Shown piece after piece: positions 14,938-23,074 of a stretch of DNA of 64,000 nt. The notes under the pieces were generated by a model. The model made no database searches. It was given only the letters and a program-made list of their open reading frames with translations, and had not been told where the DNA came from. Source of the DNA: Halomonas socia (lineage in GTDB: Bacteria; Pseudomonadota; Gammaproteobacteria; Pseudomonadales; Halomonadaceae); NCBI RefSeq assembly GCF_010977575.1, contig NZ_CP048812.1:2666001-2730000 (forward strand), read 5' to 3'. Position numbers and translations under genes: made by a program. Each line of letters begins with the position of its first letter. Position 1 is the first letter of the stretch.

Positions 14938-17900
14938 TCACTGCGTGTCGGCAGCGGGGGTGTGATGGTCGTCCATCTCGCGCTGCAGGCGGCGCTGCAC
15001 GTCACCCGGCGAGCCGGTGTTGCGTGCCAGCAGGTCGTAGGCCACCGGCACCACGAACAGCGTGAACAGCGTTGCCGCGGCCACCCCGCACATGATCACG
15101 GTGCCGATCACCAGGCGCGTCTCGGCGCCGGCACCGCTGCCGATGATCAGTGGGATGGAGCCGGCCATGGTGGTCACCGCGGTCATCAGGATCGGGCGCA
15201 GGCGTGTCACCGAGGCTTCGACCAGCGCCTCGTGGAAGGCCACGCCCTGATCGCGTAGCTGATTGACGAATTCGACGATCAGGATGCCGTTCTTGGCCGC
15301 CAGGCCGATCAGCATCACCAGCCCCACCTGACTGTAGATGTTCAGCGATTGCCCGGTGAGGAACAGTCCGAGCAGCGCGCCACTCATCGCCAGCGGCACG
15401 GTGAGCATGATCACGAAGGGATGCACGAAGCTCTCGAACTGGGCGGCCAGCACCAGGAACACCACCAGTGCGCCGAGCAGCAGCAGGAAGGTGGTGGCGC
15501 CGCTAGCCTCCTGGAAGTCGCGCGAGGGCCCGTCGACGTCGGTCTGGGCCTCGGCGGGCAGGATCTCGTCGGCGGTCTGCTGCAGGGAGTCGAGGGCTTC
15601 GCCAAGCGGGTAACCGCCGGCCAGATTGGCTTCGAGGGTGATCGAGCGTACCCGATTGAAGCGGCTCAAGGTGCTGGGGCCGGCGAAGTCGGTCAGCGTC
15701 ACCAGGCTGGCCAGCGGGATCAGCTCGCCGGAGCGCTGCGAGCGCACCTGGATGTTGTCCAGTGCACGGGCGCTGCGCTGGGCGCTGCGGTCGCCCTCGA
15801 GGATCACGTCGTACTCCTCGCCGTCATCGACGTAGCGGGTCACGTTGCGCCCGCCAAGCAGCGTCTCCAGGGTGCGGCCGATCTCGGTCACGGTGACCCC
15901 CAGTGAAGCGGCGCGTTCGTAGTTGATATCCACGCGCAGCTGCGGCTGGGTCTCCTGGTAGTTGCTGTCCAGCGCGGTGAGGCGTGGGTTGTGCTCGCGA
16001 ATATGCTCGAACATCATGTCGCGCCACTCGGCGAGTTCCTCGTAGGTGCCACCGCCGAGCACGAACTGTACCGGTTTCTGGATGCGCTGACCGAAGCCCT
16101 GTTGCATCACCGGTGAGGCAGTCACGCCGGGCAGGTCGCGCAGCTTGGCGCGCACCTCGTCCATGATCTCCCAGGCACTGCGGCGGCTGCCCCAGTCGGC
16201 CATGTTGACGATAATAAAGCCGTTGTTGAAGTTCTCGATATTGCCGAAGCCGCGCGGCGCACGGATCACTACCCGTTCCAGCTCCCCGGACGCGACCATC
16301 GGTTCCAGGCGGGTCTCGATCTCGTCCATGTAGTCCATGATGTAGTCGAAGGTCGCGCCCTCCGGGCCGTTGACCAGGATGATGAAGTTGCCGCGGTCCT
16401 CCTGGGGCGTGTACTCGTTGGGCAGGCTGCTGGCCAGCCAGCCGGTGCCTGCCACCAGGGCGATGAACAGCGCCAGCACCAGCAGTCGTAGCTGCAGCAC
16501 CTTGAGCAGGATGCGCCGATAGAGCCGCTGGCTGAACTCGAGCAGCGCCTGTACCGCATGAGCCAGCCGGCCTTCATGCATGTTGGGACTGAGAATCTTT
16601 GAGGCCATCATCGGTGTCAGGGTCAGGGCCAACAGACTCGAGATGGCCACCGCGGCGGCCAGGGTCAGGGCGAACTCCGAGAACAGCCGGCCGATGTCAC
16701 CCTGCAGCATGCTCAGTGGCACGAACACGGCGATCAGCACCAGGGTGGTGGCGATTACCGCGAAGGCGATCTGGCGGGTACCGCGGAAGGCGGCCACCAG
16801 CGGCGTTTCGCCGTAGGCCTGCATACGGCGATTGATGTTCTCGAGCACCACGATGGCGTCGTCGACGATCAGACCGATGGCCAGCACCAGCGCCAGCAGG
16901 GTCAGCAGGTTGATCGAGAAACCCAGCGCGGCAAGCGCGATAAAGGCGCCGACCAGTGCGATGGGCACGGTCACCGCCGGCACCAGGGTGGTACGCAAAT
17001 TCCCCAGGAACATGAAGATCACCGCCACCACCAGGCCCATGGCGATGAACAGCGTCATCACTACCTGCTGGATGGCGCCGGACACGAACACCGAGGAGTC
17101 GAAGTTCATGCTCAGTTCCATGCCCTCGGGCAGGGTGTCCTGCAGGCGCTCCATCTCGGCGGTGACGCCTTCCGAGACTTCCAGCACGTTGGCGGTGGAC
17201 TGCCTGATCATGCCCAGCCCGACCATCGGCACGCCGTTGGCGCGGAACACCGAGCGATCCTCCACCGAGCCGATCTCGATGCGCGCCACGTCGCCCAGGC
17301 GCACGATGTAGTCGTCGCTACGCGACAGCGCCAGGGCGCGGAAGTTGTCCGGCGTGGCGAAGCTGCGCGGCAGCCGCACCACGAACTGGCGCTCATCGGA
17401 CTCGATGGAGCCCGCCGGCAGCTCGACGTTTTCGGCGCGCAGGGCATCCTCGACGTCGCCGGCGGTGAGGTCGCGCGCGGCCAGGGCGTTACGGTCGAGC
17501 CACACGCGCATGGCGTAGTCGCGTCCGCCGCCGACCCGCACCCGGGCCACGCCGGGCTGCACCGAGAAGCGGTCGACCAGGTAGCGGTTGGCGTAGTCGG
17601 TAAGCTCGGGAATGCTGAAGTCCTCACCGGAAAGGCTCAGCCACAGGATCACGTCTTCGCTGCTGTCGGCCTTCTGCACTTCGGGCGGGTCGGCCTCATC
17701 GGGCAGGTTGCGCAGCGCGCCGGAGATGCGGTCGCGAATATCATTGGCGGCGGCGTCGATGTCCATCTCGAGGCCGAACTCGATATTGATCCGCGAGCGG
17801 CCGTCCTCGCTGGAGGAGGTGATCAACTGGATGCCCTCGACCCCGGCGATACGGTCCTCCAGCACCTGGGTGATGCGGGTCTCGACCACGCTCGACGAGG

Positions 17901-18060
17901 CCCCGGGGTAGCGGGTGTCGATGCTGACCACCGGCGGGTCGATGGAGGGGTACTCCTGCAGCGGCAGGCGCTCGAGGGCCAGAATGCCGAAGGCCACGAT
18001 CAGCAGGGCGAGGACCGTGGCCAGTACCGGGCGTTGAACCGAAACATCCGAGAGGCGCAT
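14938..18060 (-). CDS. RND efflux transporter, inner-membrane permease (HAE1 family)
   Basis: A 1040-residue AcrB/MexF-like proton antiporter that exports hydrophobic compounds. It begins with the classic MRLSDVSVQRPVLATVLAL helix and has the periplasmic EYPSIDPPVVSIDTRYPGAS segment. The helix AIGLIVDDAIVVLENI near residue 400 holds the proton-relay aspartates, and the second repeat has LIGLAAKNGILIVEFVNQ. Its ATG overlaps the adaptor stop by one base (TGATG). No outer-membrane channel gene is adjacent, so a shared TolC-type protein is probably used. The substrate is unknown. Confidence 0.93.
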   Translation of the reverse strand: MRLSDVSVQRPVLATVLALLIVAFGILALERLPLQEYPSIDPPVVSIDTRYPGASSSVVETRITQVLEDRIAGVEGIQLITSSSEDGRSRINIEFGLEMDIDAAANDIRDRISGALRNLPDEADPPEVQKADSSEDVILWLSLSGEDFSIPELTDYANRYLVDRFSVQPGVARVRVGGGRDYAMRVWLDRNALAARDLTAGDVEDALRAENVELPAGSIESDERQFVVRLPRSFATPDNFRALALSRSDDYIVRLGDVARIEIGSVEDRSVFRANGVPMVGLGMIRQSTANVLEVSEGVTAEMERLQDTLPEGMELSMNFDSSVFVSGAIQQVVMTLFIAMGLVVAVIFMFLGNLRTTLVPAVTVPIALVGAFIALAALGFSINLLTLLALVLAIGLIVDDAIVVLENINRRMQAYGETPLVAAFRGTRQIAFAVIATTLVLIAVFVPLSMLQGDIGRLFSEFALTLAAAVAISSLLALTLTPMMASKILSPNMHEGRLAHAVQALLEFSQRLYRRILLKVLQLRLLVLALFIALVAGTGWLASSLPNEYTPQEDRGNFIILVNGPEGATFDYIMDYMDEIETRLEPMVASGELERVVIRAPRGFGNIENFNNGFIIVNMADWGSRRSAWEIMDEVRAKLRDLPGVTASPVMQQGFGQRIQKPVQFVLGGGTYEELAEWRDMMFEHIREHNPRLTALDSNYQETQPQLRVDINYERAASLGVTVTEIGRTLETLLGGRNVTRYVDDGEEYDVILEGDRSAQRSARALDNIQVRSQRSGELIPLASLVTLTDFAGPSTLSRFNRVRSITLEANLAGGYPLGEALDSLQQTADEILPAEAQTDVDGPSRDFQEASGATTFLLLLGALVVFLVLAAQFESFVHPFVIMLTVPLAMSGALLGLFLTGQSLNIYSQVGLVMLIGLAAKNGILIVEFVNQLRDQGVAFHEALVEASVTRLRPILMTAVTTMAGSIPLIIGSGAGAETRLVIGTVIMCGVAAATLFTLFVVPVAYDLLARNTGSPGDVQRRLQREMDDHHTPAADTQ

Positions 18061-19154
18061 CAGGCGTCATCCCCACGCTGCTGCTCGAGGATCTCGCGAA
18101 TCGAGAGCTCGTCGTCGGCGATGCCCAACAGGCGCACCTGGTCGCCGTCGCGGATCCGCTGGACGCCGTGTCCCACTACCAGGTCGCCGGGTTCCAGGCC
18201 CTCCAGCACTTCCACCTGGCCGGCGCGGCGCTCGCCGATGACGACCTCGCGGCGGCTGATGCGGTTGTCGTCGCTCTCGTCGATGGCCATCACGTACTGC
18301 CGCTCGCCGCTCGGCACCAGCACGCTTTCGGCGACCACCACGGCATCCCGCGGGCTACGCTGCAGTACCACTTCCATCAGCATGCCGGGGCGCAGGATCA
18401 GCTCGGGGTTGTCGAACTCGGCGCGCACCTGCACGCTGCGCGTGACCGGGTCGACCCGGGCGCCGATGCTGGCCACTTCGCCCTCGAAGCGCTGATCGGG
18501 GAAGGCCACGCTATGGGCGCTGAGGCCGAGCCCCGGGCGCAGAATCGACAGATAGACTTCGGGCACGCTGAAGTCGAGCTTGACCACGTCGAGCTTGTCG
18601 AGGGTCACCAGCTCCATGCCCGGCGTGACCAGCGCGCCGGCGCTGATATTACGAAAGCCCACCACGCCGTCGAAGGGGGCACGAATGCGGTGGCTGGCCA
18701 GACGCGCTTCGATGGCCTCGATGTCGGCCTCGACCTGGCGTAGCCGTGCCTGGGTGTCCTCGACGTCGGCTCGCGAGCCGAGGTTGCGCGACTGCAGCTG
18801 GGAGGCCCGCGAGACGGCGTTGCGGCGTTCGTCGCGCAGCGCCTGGGCGGCACGCAGCTGGGCCTGCTCTTCGCTGTCATCGAGGCCCACCAGCAGTTGG
18901 CCGGCCTCCACTTCCTCACCGTCGATGAAGTTCAGCTCGCTGACGATCTCGGTGACGGTGGCGGAGAGCGTGACGCTCTCGTCGGCGCGCAGAGTGCCGA
19001 GGGCTTCGAGGGGGTCGGACCAGCGCTGCTGATCGGCGCGGGCGCCAATCACCGCGGTACGCTCATCGGCCAGGGCGGTGATGCTGAAGAGGGCGAGAGA
19101 GAGCGTCAGGGCAAGCGTCAGCCAGGCGCGTGGCGCCATCGATGTCGGGGTCAT
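18060..19154 (-). CDS. RND efflux adaptor (membrane fusion protein)
   Basis: A periplasmic adaptor of 364 residues with a signal-like N terminus (MTPTSMAPRAWLTLALTLSL). The split lipoyl domain flanks a coiled-coil hairpin (residues about 85-150, ERRNAVSRASQLQSRNL...LRQVEADIEAIEAR). The second lipoyl half includes IRAPFDGVVGFRNISAGALV, and a beta-barrel follows. It connects the RND permease to the outer-membrane channel. ATG at 19154 was preferred over the upstream in-frame start at 19190 for its signal-peptide spacing. It is first in the operon. Confidence 0.92.
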   Translation of the reverse strand: MTPTSMAPRAWLTLALTLSLALFSITALADERTAVIGARADQQRWSDPLEALGTLRADESVTLSATVTEIVSELNFIDGEEVEAGQLLVGLDDSEEQAQLRAAQALRDERRNAVSRASQLQSRNLGSRADVEDTQARLRQVEADIEAIEARLASHRIRAPFDGVVGFRNISAGALVTPGMELVTLDKLDVVKLDFSVPEVYLSILRPGLGLSAHSVAFPDQRFEGEVASIGARVDPVTRSVQVRAEFDNPELILRPGMLMEVVLQRSPRDAVVVAESVLVPSGERQYVMAIDESDDNRISRREVVIGERRAGQVEVLEGLEPGDLVVGHGVQRIRDGDQVRLLGIADDELSIREILEQQRGDDA

Positions 19155-19415
19155 GATGTCTCTGCGTGGTCGATGAGTCGGCGGGCGCACCTCCTGTGCT
19201 CCCTTGCCATTAGGCTACTTATCACTTTGTCCGGGAATGTGACAAGAATGAGAACTTTTTTCGACTATATTGGATGATTCAGCAATTATACAGAACTTGT
19301 TTTGCGGTATAAGTTCATCGGCGTCCGACAGGCGACGCCCGTTGCTCGGCTTGCTAGAATGCCGCGCCTGAACCACCGCGCCTCGCCCCGAGGCCCTGCC
19401 GGGAGTCGCCAGCTC
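19155..19415. other. AT-rich divergent intergenic region (RND operon / flavoprotein)
   Basis: The most AT-rich spot in this part of the window. On the minus strand a perfect TATAAT (19290-19285) lies about 130 bp before the RND adaptor. An inverted repeat GAACTT (19293-19298) / AAGTTC (19311-19316) sits just upstream of that -10 and could be an operator. No regulator gene is adjacent. Confidence 0.45.
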
Positions 19416-20606
19416 ATGACCTACGACGTCGCCGTGATCGGTGCCGGTGCCGCCGGCCTGATGTGTGCCCTCACCGCCGGCTACGCCGGGCGGCGGGTGC
19501 TGGTGATCGATCATGCCAACAAGGCCGGCAAGAAGATCCTGATGTCGGGGGGTGGGCGCTGCAATTTCACCAACATGGCGACCTCGCCGGCGAACTTCTT
19601 CTCGGCCAATCCGCACTTCTGTATCTCGGCGCTCAAGCGCTATCGGCCCGAGCACTTCGTCGAGCTGGTGGAGCGCCACGCCATCGAGTACATCGAGAAA
19701 GCCCCTGGCCAGCTGTTCTGCGCCGACTCGGCCAAGCAGATCGTCGCCATGCTGCTCACCGAATGCGAATGGGCCGGCGTCGAAGTGGCGCTCAAGACCT
19801 CGCTGACGCGGGTCGAACGCTGCGGCGAGAGTATGCGCTTGCTTACCTCGTGGGGAACGATCGAGTCGGGGGCGGTGGTGGTGGCCTGCGGTGGCCTGTC
19901 GATTCCGACCATGGGCGCCAGCGGTTTCGGCTACGATCTCGCCCGCCAGTTCGGTCTGGCGGTTACTGAGACGCGCCCGGCGCTGGTGCCCTTTACCCTG
20001 ACCTCGCAGTGGAAGGAGCGCGCCAGCGAGCTTGCCGGAGTGGCCTGCGAGGTGAGCGTTCACTGTCGCCGCGACGGCCAGCACCATGGGCACTACCGCG
20101 AGCCGCTGCTGTTCACCCATCGTGGCCTTTCGGGGCCGGCGATGCTGCAGATCTCCAGCTACTGGCAGCCCGGCGACGAGCTGGAGATCGACCTGCTGCC
20201 AGGTCTCGATGTGGCACAGGCGCTGGCCGCGGCGCGGCGCGAGACACCTCGCCGCCAGTTGATGACCTGGTTGAGTGAGCACCTACCCCGGCGCCTGGCC
20301 ACGGCGATTGGCGAGTGGTATGGCGAGTCGCCAACCCTGGCCGAGCTCTCCAACGCCGAGCTGGAGGCCTGGCAGCAGCGGCTGTCGGGGTGGCGACTCA
20401 AGCCCGCTGGCACCGAGGGCTGGCGTACCGCAGAGGTGACCCTGGGCGGCGTCGATACCCGGGCGATCTCATCCAAGACCTTCGCCGTGAACGACATGCC
20501 ACAGCTGCGTTTCATCGGCGAAGTGCTCGATGTCACCGGCGAGCTGGGCGGCTATAACTTCCAGTGGGCGTGGGCCTCGGGGGTGGCCTGCGGGCAGTCG
20601 CTGTAA
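19416..20606 (+). CDS. NAD(P)/FAD-dependent oxidoreductase, HI0933/YhiN family
   Basis: A 396-residue flavoprotein. The dinucleotide-binding motif VAVIGAGAAGLMCALTAGYA opens the protein, followed by the family signature KILMSGGGRCNFTN near residue 38. The C-terminal segment FIGEVLDVTGELGGYNFQWAWASG closes the FAD site. Members are common in bacteria but their reaction is unassigned. The start MTYDVAVIG follows a GGGAG site and leaves the Rossmann motif at the usual distance; longer frames add unrelated residues. Confidence 0.9.
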   Translation: MTYDVAVIGAGAAGLMCALTAGYAGRRVLVIDHANKAGKKILMSGGGRCNFTNMATSPANFFSANPHFCISALKRYRPEHFVELVERHAIEYIEKAPGQLFCADSAKQIVAMLLTECEWAGVEVALKTSLTRVERCGESMRLLTSWGTIESGAVVVACGGLSIPTMGASGFGYDLARQFGLAVTETRPALVPFTLTSQWKERASELAGVACEVSVHCRRDGQHHGHYREPLLFTHRGLSGPAMLQISSYWQPGDELEIDLLPGLDVAQALAAARRETPRRQLMTWLSEHLPRRLATAIGEWYGESPTLAELSNAELEAWQQRLSGWRLKPAGTEGWRTAEVTLGGVDTRAISSKTFAVNDMPQLRFIGEVLDVTGELGGYNFQWAWASGVACGQSL

Positions 20607-20620
20607 GCGCGATGCTGGAC

Positions 20621-20929
20621 TCAGCGGCGGGTGAGGCGCAGCAGGCGACGTGCCCGCCGCATCAGCAAGATGCCGGCGGCGGCGCGTTTGGCGATGCGCA
20701 CCAGAGAGCGGGGATGCTTGGCACTGCGTATCAGGAGCATGCCGCCCAGCGCATAGAGCGGGGCCTTGAAGCGCTGGAGTTGCCGCCAGCCGTCGTCGAT
20801 GCCGCTGCTGGCAGCGCGCCAGCGGGCCGCATCGACCATGATCTCGACGCGCTGCTGTTCGATCTGCGTTTCCAGTGCAGCCTTGCGCTGGCGGCGCAGC
20901 CGGCGAGCAGAGGGGGGCTTAGTCGTCAC
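20621..20929 (-). CDS. yqjK: YqjK-like protein
   Basis: A 102-residue, very Arg-rich protein. It opens with PPSARRLRRQRKAALETQIEQQRVE, quoted here only as an Arg/Glu helix of about 25 residues, and has a short hydrophobic stretch APLYALGGMLLI in the middle. Position after yqjD and yqjE and overall composition match YqjK. It overlaps yqjE by 11 bp, so the three are one operon. Function unknown; the set is linked to stationary-phase membrane biology in E. coli. Confidence 0.7.
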   Translation of the reverse strand: MTTKPPSARRLRRQRKAALETQIEQQRVEIMVDAARWRAASSGIDDGWRQLQRFKAPLYALGGMLLIRSAKHPRSLVRIAKRAAAGILLMRRARRLLRLTRR

Positions 20930-21311
20930 GCGACGTCTCCATCAGCGCGCGGTCGGTAGCCAAGTGCTTGAGGGTGCTCTTGAGCAGCGTCGGACGCTTG
21001 GCCAGGTGTACCACCCAGGCGCCGAGCGCCAGGCCGCCGCCGAGCAGCACCAGCGCGCTGGCGGCAATCGCCAGCAGGCGATGGGTCTCCCAGAACAGCA
21101 CTACCACGAATAGTGTCAGCACGGTCAGTCCCAGCATCACCATCAGCAGGCTGATGCCCGCCAGCAGCAGCAGGGTGACCAGCCGTGCGCGCTCTTCCTC
21201 GAGCTCAACGACGGCGAGGCGCAGACGCGCCTCGCCGTTGCTGAGCAGGCTGGCAATCAGCCGCTTGGTGGCGCCGAACAGCCGCTCGGCCGGTCCTTGG
21301 CCGTGGCTCAT
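20919..21311 (-). CDS. yqjE: Phage holin-family membrane protein YqjE
   Basis: A 130-residue inner-membrane protein with two hydrophobic helices (VTLLLLAGISLLMVMLGLTV and LAIAASALVLLGGGLALGAW). An amphipathic N terminus containing GEARLRLAVVELEEERAR is typical of the YqjE/holin superfamily III. The ATG overlaps the yqjD stop. The name holin is structural only; no lysis genes are near. Confidence 0.85.
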   Translation of the reverse strand: MSHGQGPAERLFGATKRLIASLLSNGEARLRLAVVELEEERARLVTLLLLAGISLLMVMLGLTVLTLFVVVLFWETHRLLAIAASALVLLGGGLALGAWVVHLAKRPTLLKSTLKHLATDRALMETSRDD

Positions 21312-21643
21312 CAGCGCCGCCCGATCAGCAGGCCAATGACCATCCCGGCGGCGGCGGCGATGCCGACGCTGGACCAGGGGTTTTCGTGGACATAATGGTC
21401 GCAGGCATCGACCTGCTCGCGCACCGAGTCGCGGGCTTCGCCGTAGAGGCGCTCGCCGCGGGCTTCGAGACGGTCTCGGGTGTCGTGCAGGCGCTTCTCG
21501 GCACGCTCGCGGAGTTCCTTGATATTGCTGCGCGAGTCGTCGGCGGTGGCGTTGACCAGCTCTTCGATGGTCTGGGTCAGGTGGTGCAGATCCGCCTTGA
21601 GCTGCTCGGTACTGGCATCGGTGTTGGGTTTGCGGCTTGCCAT
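21311..21643 (-). CDS. yqjD: DUF883/ElaB-YqjD family protein
   Basis: A 110-residue tail-anchored protein. A long charged helix (residues 10-80, including EELVNATADDSRSNIKELRE) is followed by a C-terminal membrane segment WSSVGIAAAAGMVIGLLIGRR in which the GxxxG-like pattern is typical. In E. coli such proteins bind stationary-phase ribosomes at the inner membrane. AGGAAG precedes the ATG at 21643. It is first in the yqjD-yqjE-yqjK operon. Confidence 0.88.
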   Translation of the reverse strand: MASRKPNTDASTEQLKADLHHLTQTIEELVNATADDSRSNIKELRERAEKRLHDTRDRLEARGERLYGEARDSVREQVDACDHYVHENPWSSVGIAAAAGMVIGLLIGRR

Positions 21644-21729
21644 CGGGGTCTTCCTTTGACGGTGAATGACGTCCACAGCATAGCAGGTAGCCATGCGACT
21701 TCAATCAGCCGCGGAGGCAGTTGCCACTA

Positions 21730-21855
21730 AGCGAAGAACGCCGGGGACAAGCCGAAGAAGAGGTTCAACGCCATGGATGGCGTTGGTAGCGCCCAGGGAT
21801 GGTTTACAGCGCCTCTTCGTAGGCTTGTCGACGGAACAGTTCCGAGCGGTGCTAC
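21730..21855 (+). repeat. Dispersed repeat, copy A
   Basis: The segment begins GCGAAGAACGCCGGGGACA and ends CCGAGCGGTGCTAC. Both arms recur, in inverted orientation, at 48991-49197, with a longer centre there. The right arm includes GGGATGGTTTACAGCGCCTC. It lies between yqjD and pldA, which are both on the minus strand. No frame in it is protein-like beyond the repeat itself. Confidence 0.8.
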
Positions 21856-21885
21856 TTATCTGCTATAGACGTAGGGTCGGCTGCG

Positions 21886-22917
21886 CTACAACTCCGGGCG
21901 CCCGGCAAACAGCGGGTTGAGGCTGAAGCCGACGCTGAGGCGGTGGTTGGAGTTGTCGTAGTCGATCATGCTCTCGCCGTAGCCGACGTAGTACTGCACA
22001 TGGCCGCGAATGTTGCCGAACAGCGGCCAGGAGTAGTCGACCTGAGAGCCCATATTGCCGGCGCTGGGGTTGCCGCGCACCAGCATGCTGGCCTCGTGGT
22101 CGTTAGCGAAGCGGTGTGCCAACTCGATATCACCGTAGCCCATATAGCGGTCGATGTCGGGATTGTCGTCGTCGCCGTCGGATTCCGGGATTCGCCAATG
22201 CGGGGTCACTGTGAGCGCCCAGTCACCGCGCTGGAAGGTGCTCTCGAGATAGATCCGGTTCCAGCTCCGCGACAGGTCGCTGGAGCGGCCGTTGGACAGA
22301 TGATTGAAGGCCAGCCGGTTGCGGGTGTTAGTCCAGCCGAACAGCCGCGAGTCGTTATCGAAGCTCAGGAAGGCCTCGGGCTCGTAGTTGGTCTCGCGAA
22401 AGGGTGACGAGGCCTTGGAGTTGTAGGCCTGCCACCAACTGCGCTGGGTATAGGCGAAATAGAGATCGGCGCGGTCGCTGAATAGCCCCTCGGCCAGGTT
22501 GACCTTGGCGCTGAACTGGAACTTGACCTCGACATCGTCGACGCCGTTATCCTCGCTGATAAAGAGGAAGTTGTCGGGATTCTGGCGAGCGTTGTAGCTC
22601 ACCGGGAGCAGGTAGTTGCGCCGGTAGGCGGTGATGGCCAGCGGGTTACGATCCGACTCTCGCTCCAGCGCACGCCGCTCCTGAGCCAGCTGTAGCGTCT
22701 CGGCGGCGGTCTGGTCGACCGCCGGTTGAACACCCACGGTTTGCTCGTCGGGGATCGTCTCGAGCTCCGACTGCAGGCTCTCCAGCTCCTGGTGGAGAGC
22801 ATCGATGCGGCTTTCGATCTCGGCACGCCGGGTATCGGCGTGGGCCCCTGCCGTGACGACCAGGCTGAGGATGGTCAGCGCGGCGCCTACGGTGGCAGTG
22901 GTGCGAAGCAGGGTCAT
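21886..22917 (-). CDS. pldA: Outer-membrane phospholipase A (OMPLA)
   Basis: A 343-residue beta-barrel enzyme that hydrolyses phospholipids misplaced in the outer leaflet. After a signal peptide and a coiled linker (residues 30-75), the barrel shows the family segments PYNSKAS-type (YNSKASSPFRETNYEPE), the catalytic FNHLSNGRSS with His and Ser near residue 205, and RSWNRIY with the supporting Asn. YGDIELAHRF probably contributes to the calcium site. Compared with E. coli PldA (289 residues) the N-terminal linker is longer. It is functionally related to MlaA at 54.6 kb, as both maintain outer-membrane asymmetry. Confidence 0.92.
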   Translation of the reverse strand: MTLLRTTATVGAALTILSLVVTAGAHADTRRAEIESRIDALHQELESLQSELETIPDEQTVGVQPAVDQTAAETLQLAQERRALERESDRNPLAITAYRRNYLLPVSYNARQNPDNFLFISEDNGVDDVEVKFQFSAKVNLAEGLFSDRADLYFAYTQRSWWQAYNSKASSPFRETNYEPEAFLSFDNDSRLFGWTNTRNRLAFNHLSNGRSSDLSRSWNRIYLESTFQRGDWALTVTPHWRIPESDGDDDNPDIDRYMGYGDIELAHRFANDHEASMLVRGNPSAGNMGSQVDYSWPLFGNIRGHVQYYVGYGESMIDYDNSNHRLSVGFSLNPLFAGRPEL

Positions 22918-23074
22918 GAACAAGCGCTCACAAGGGGAGGTATGAGCCACCGTTCTACCACGCCCGGAGGGCAAGTCAACTGGTGTTGCGTTGGAATGCA
23001 AAGAGATTGCCTTGGCGGCGCCTGGGACCCAAAATCGCCCCTTGGACCAGCATCGGGTCCGTGGGGAGATTGCC

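Noticed and set aside
20919-21314. Phage lysis module suggested by the holin-family name of YqjE
   Set aside because: The gene sits in the chromosomal yqjD-yqjE-yqjK set with no endolysin or phage gene nearby.
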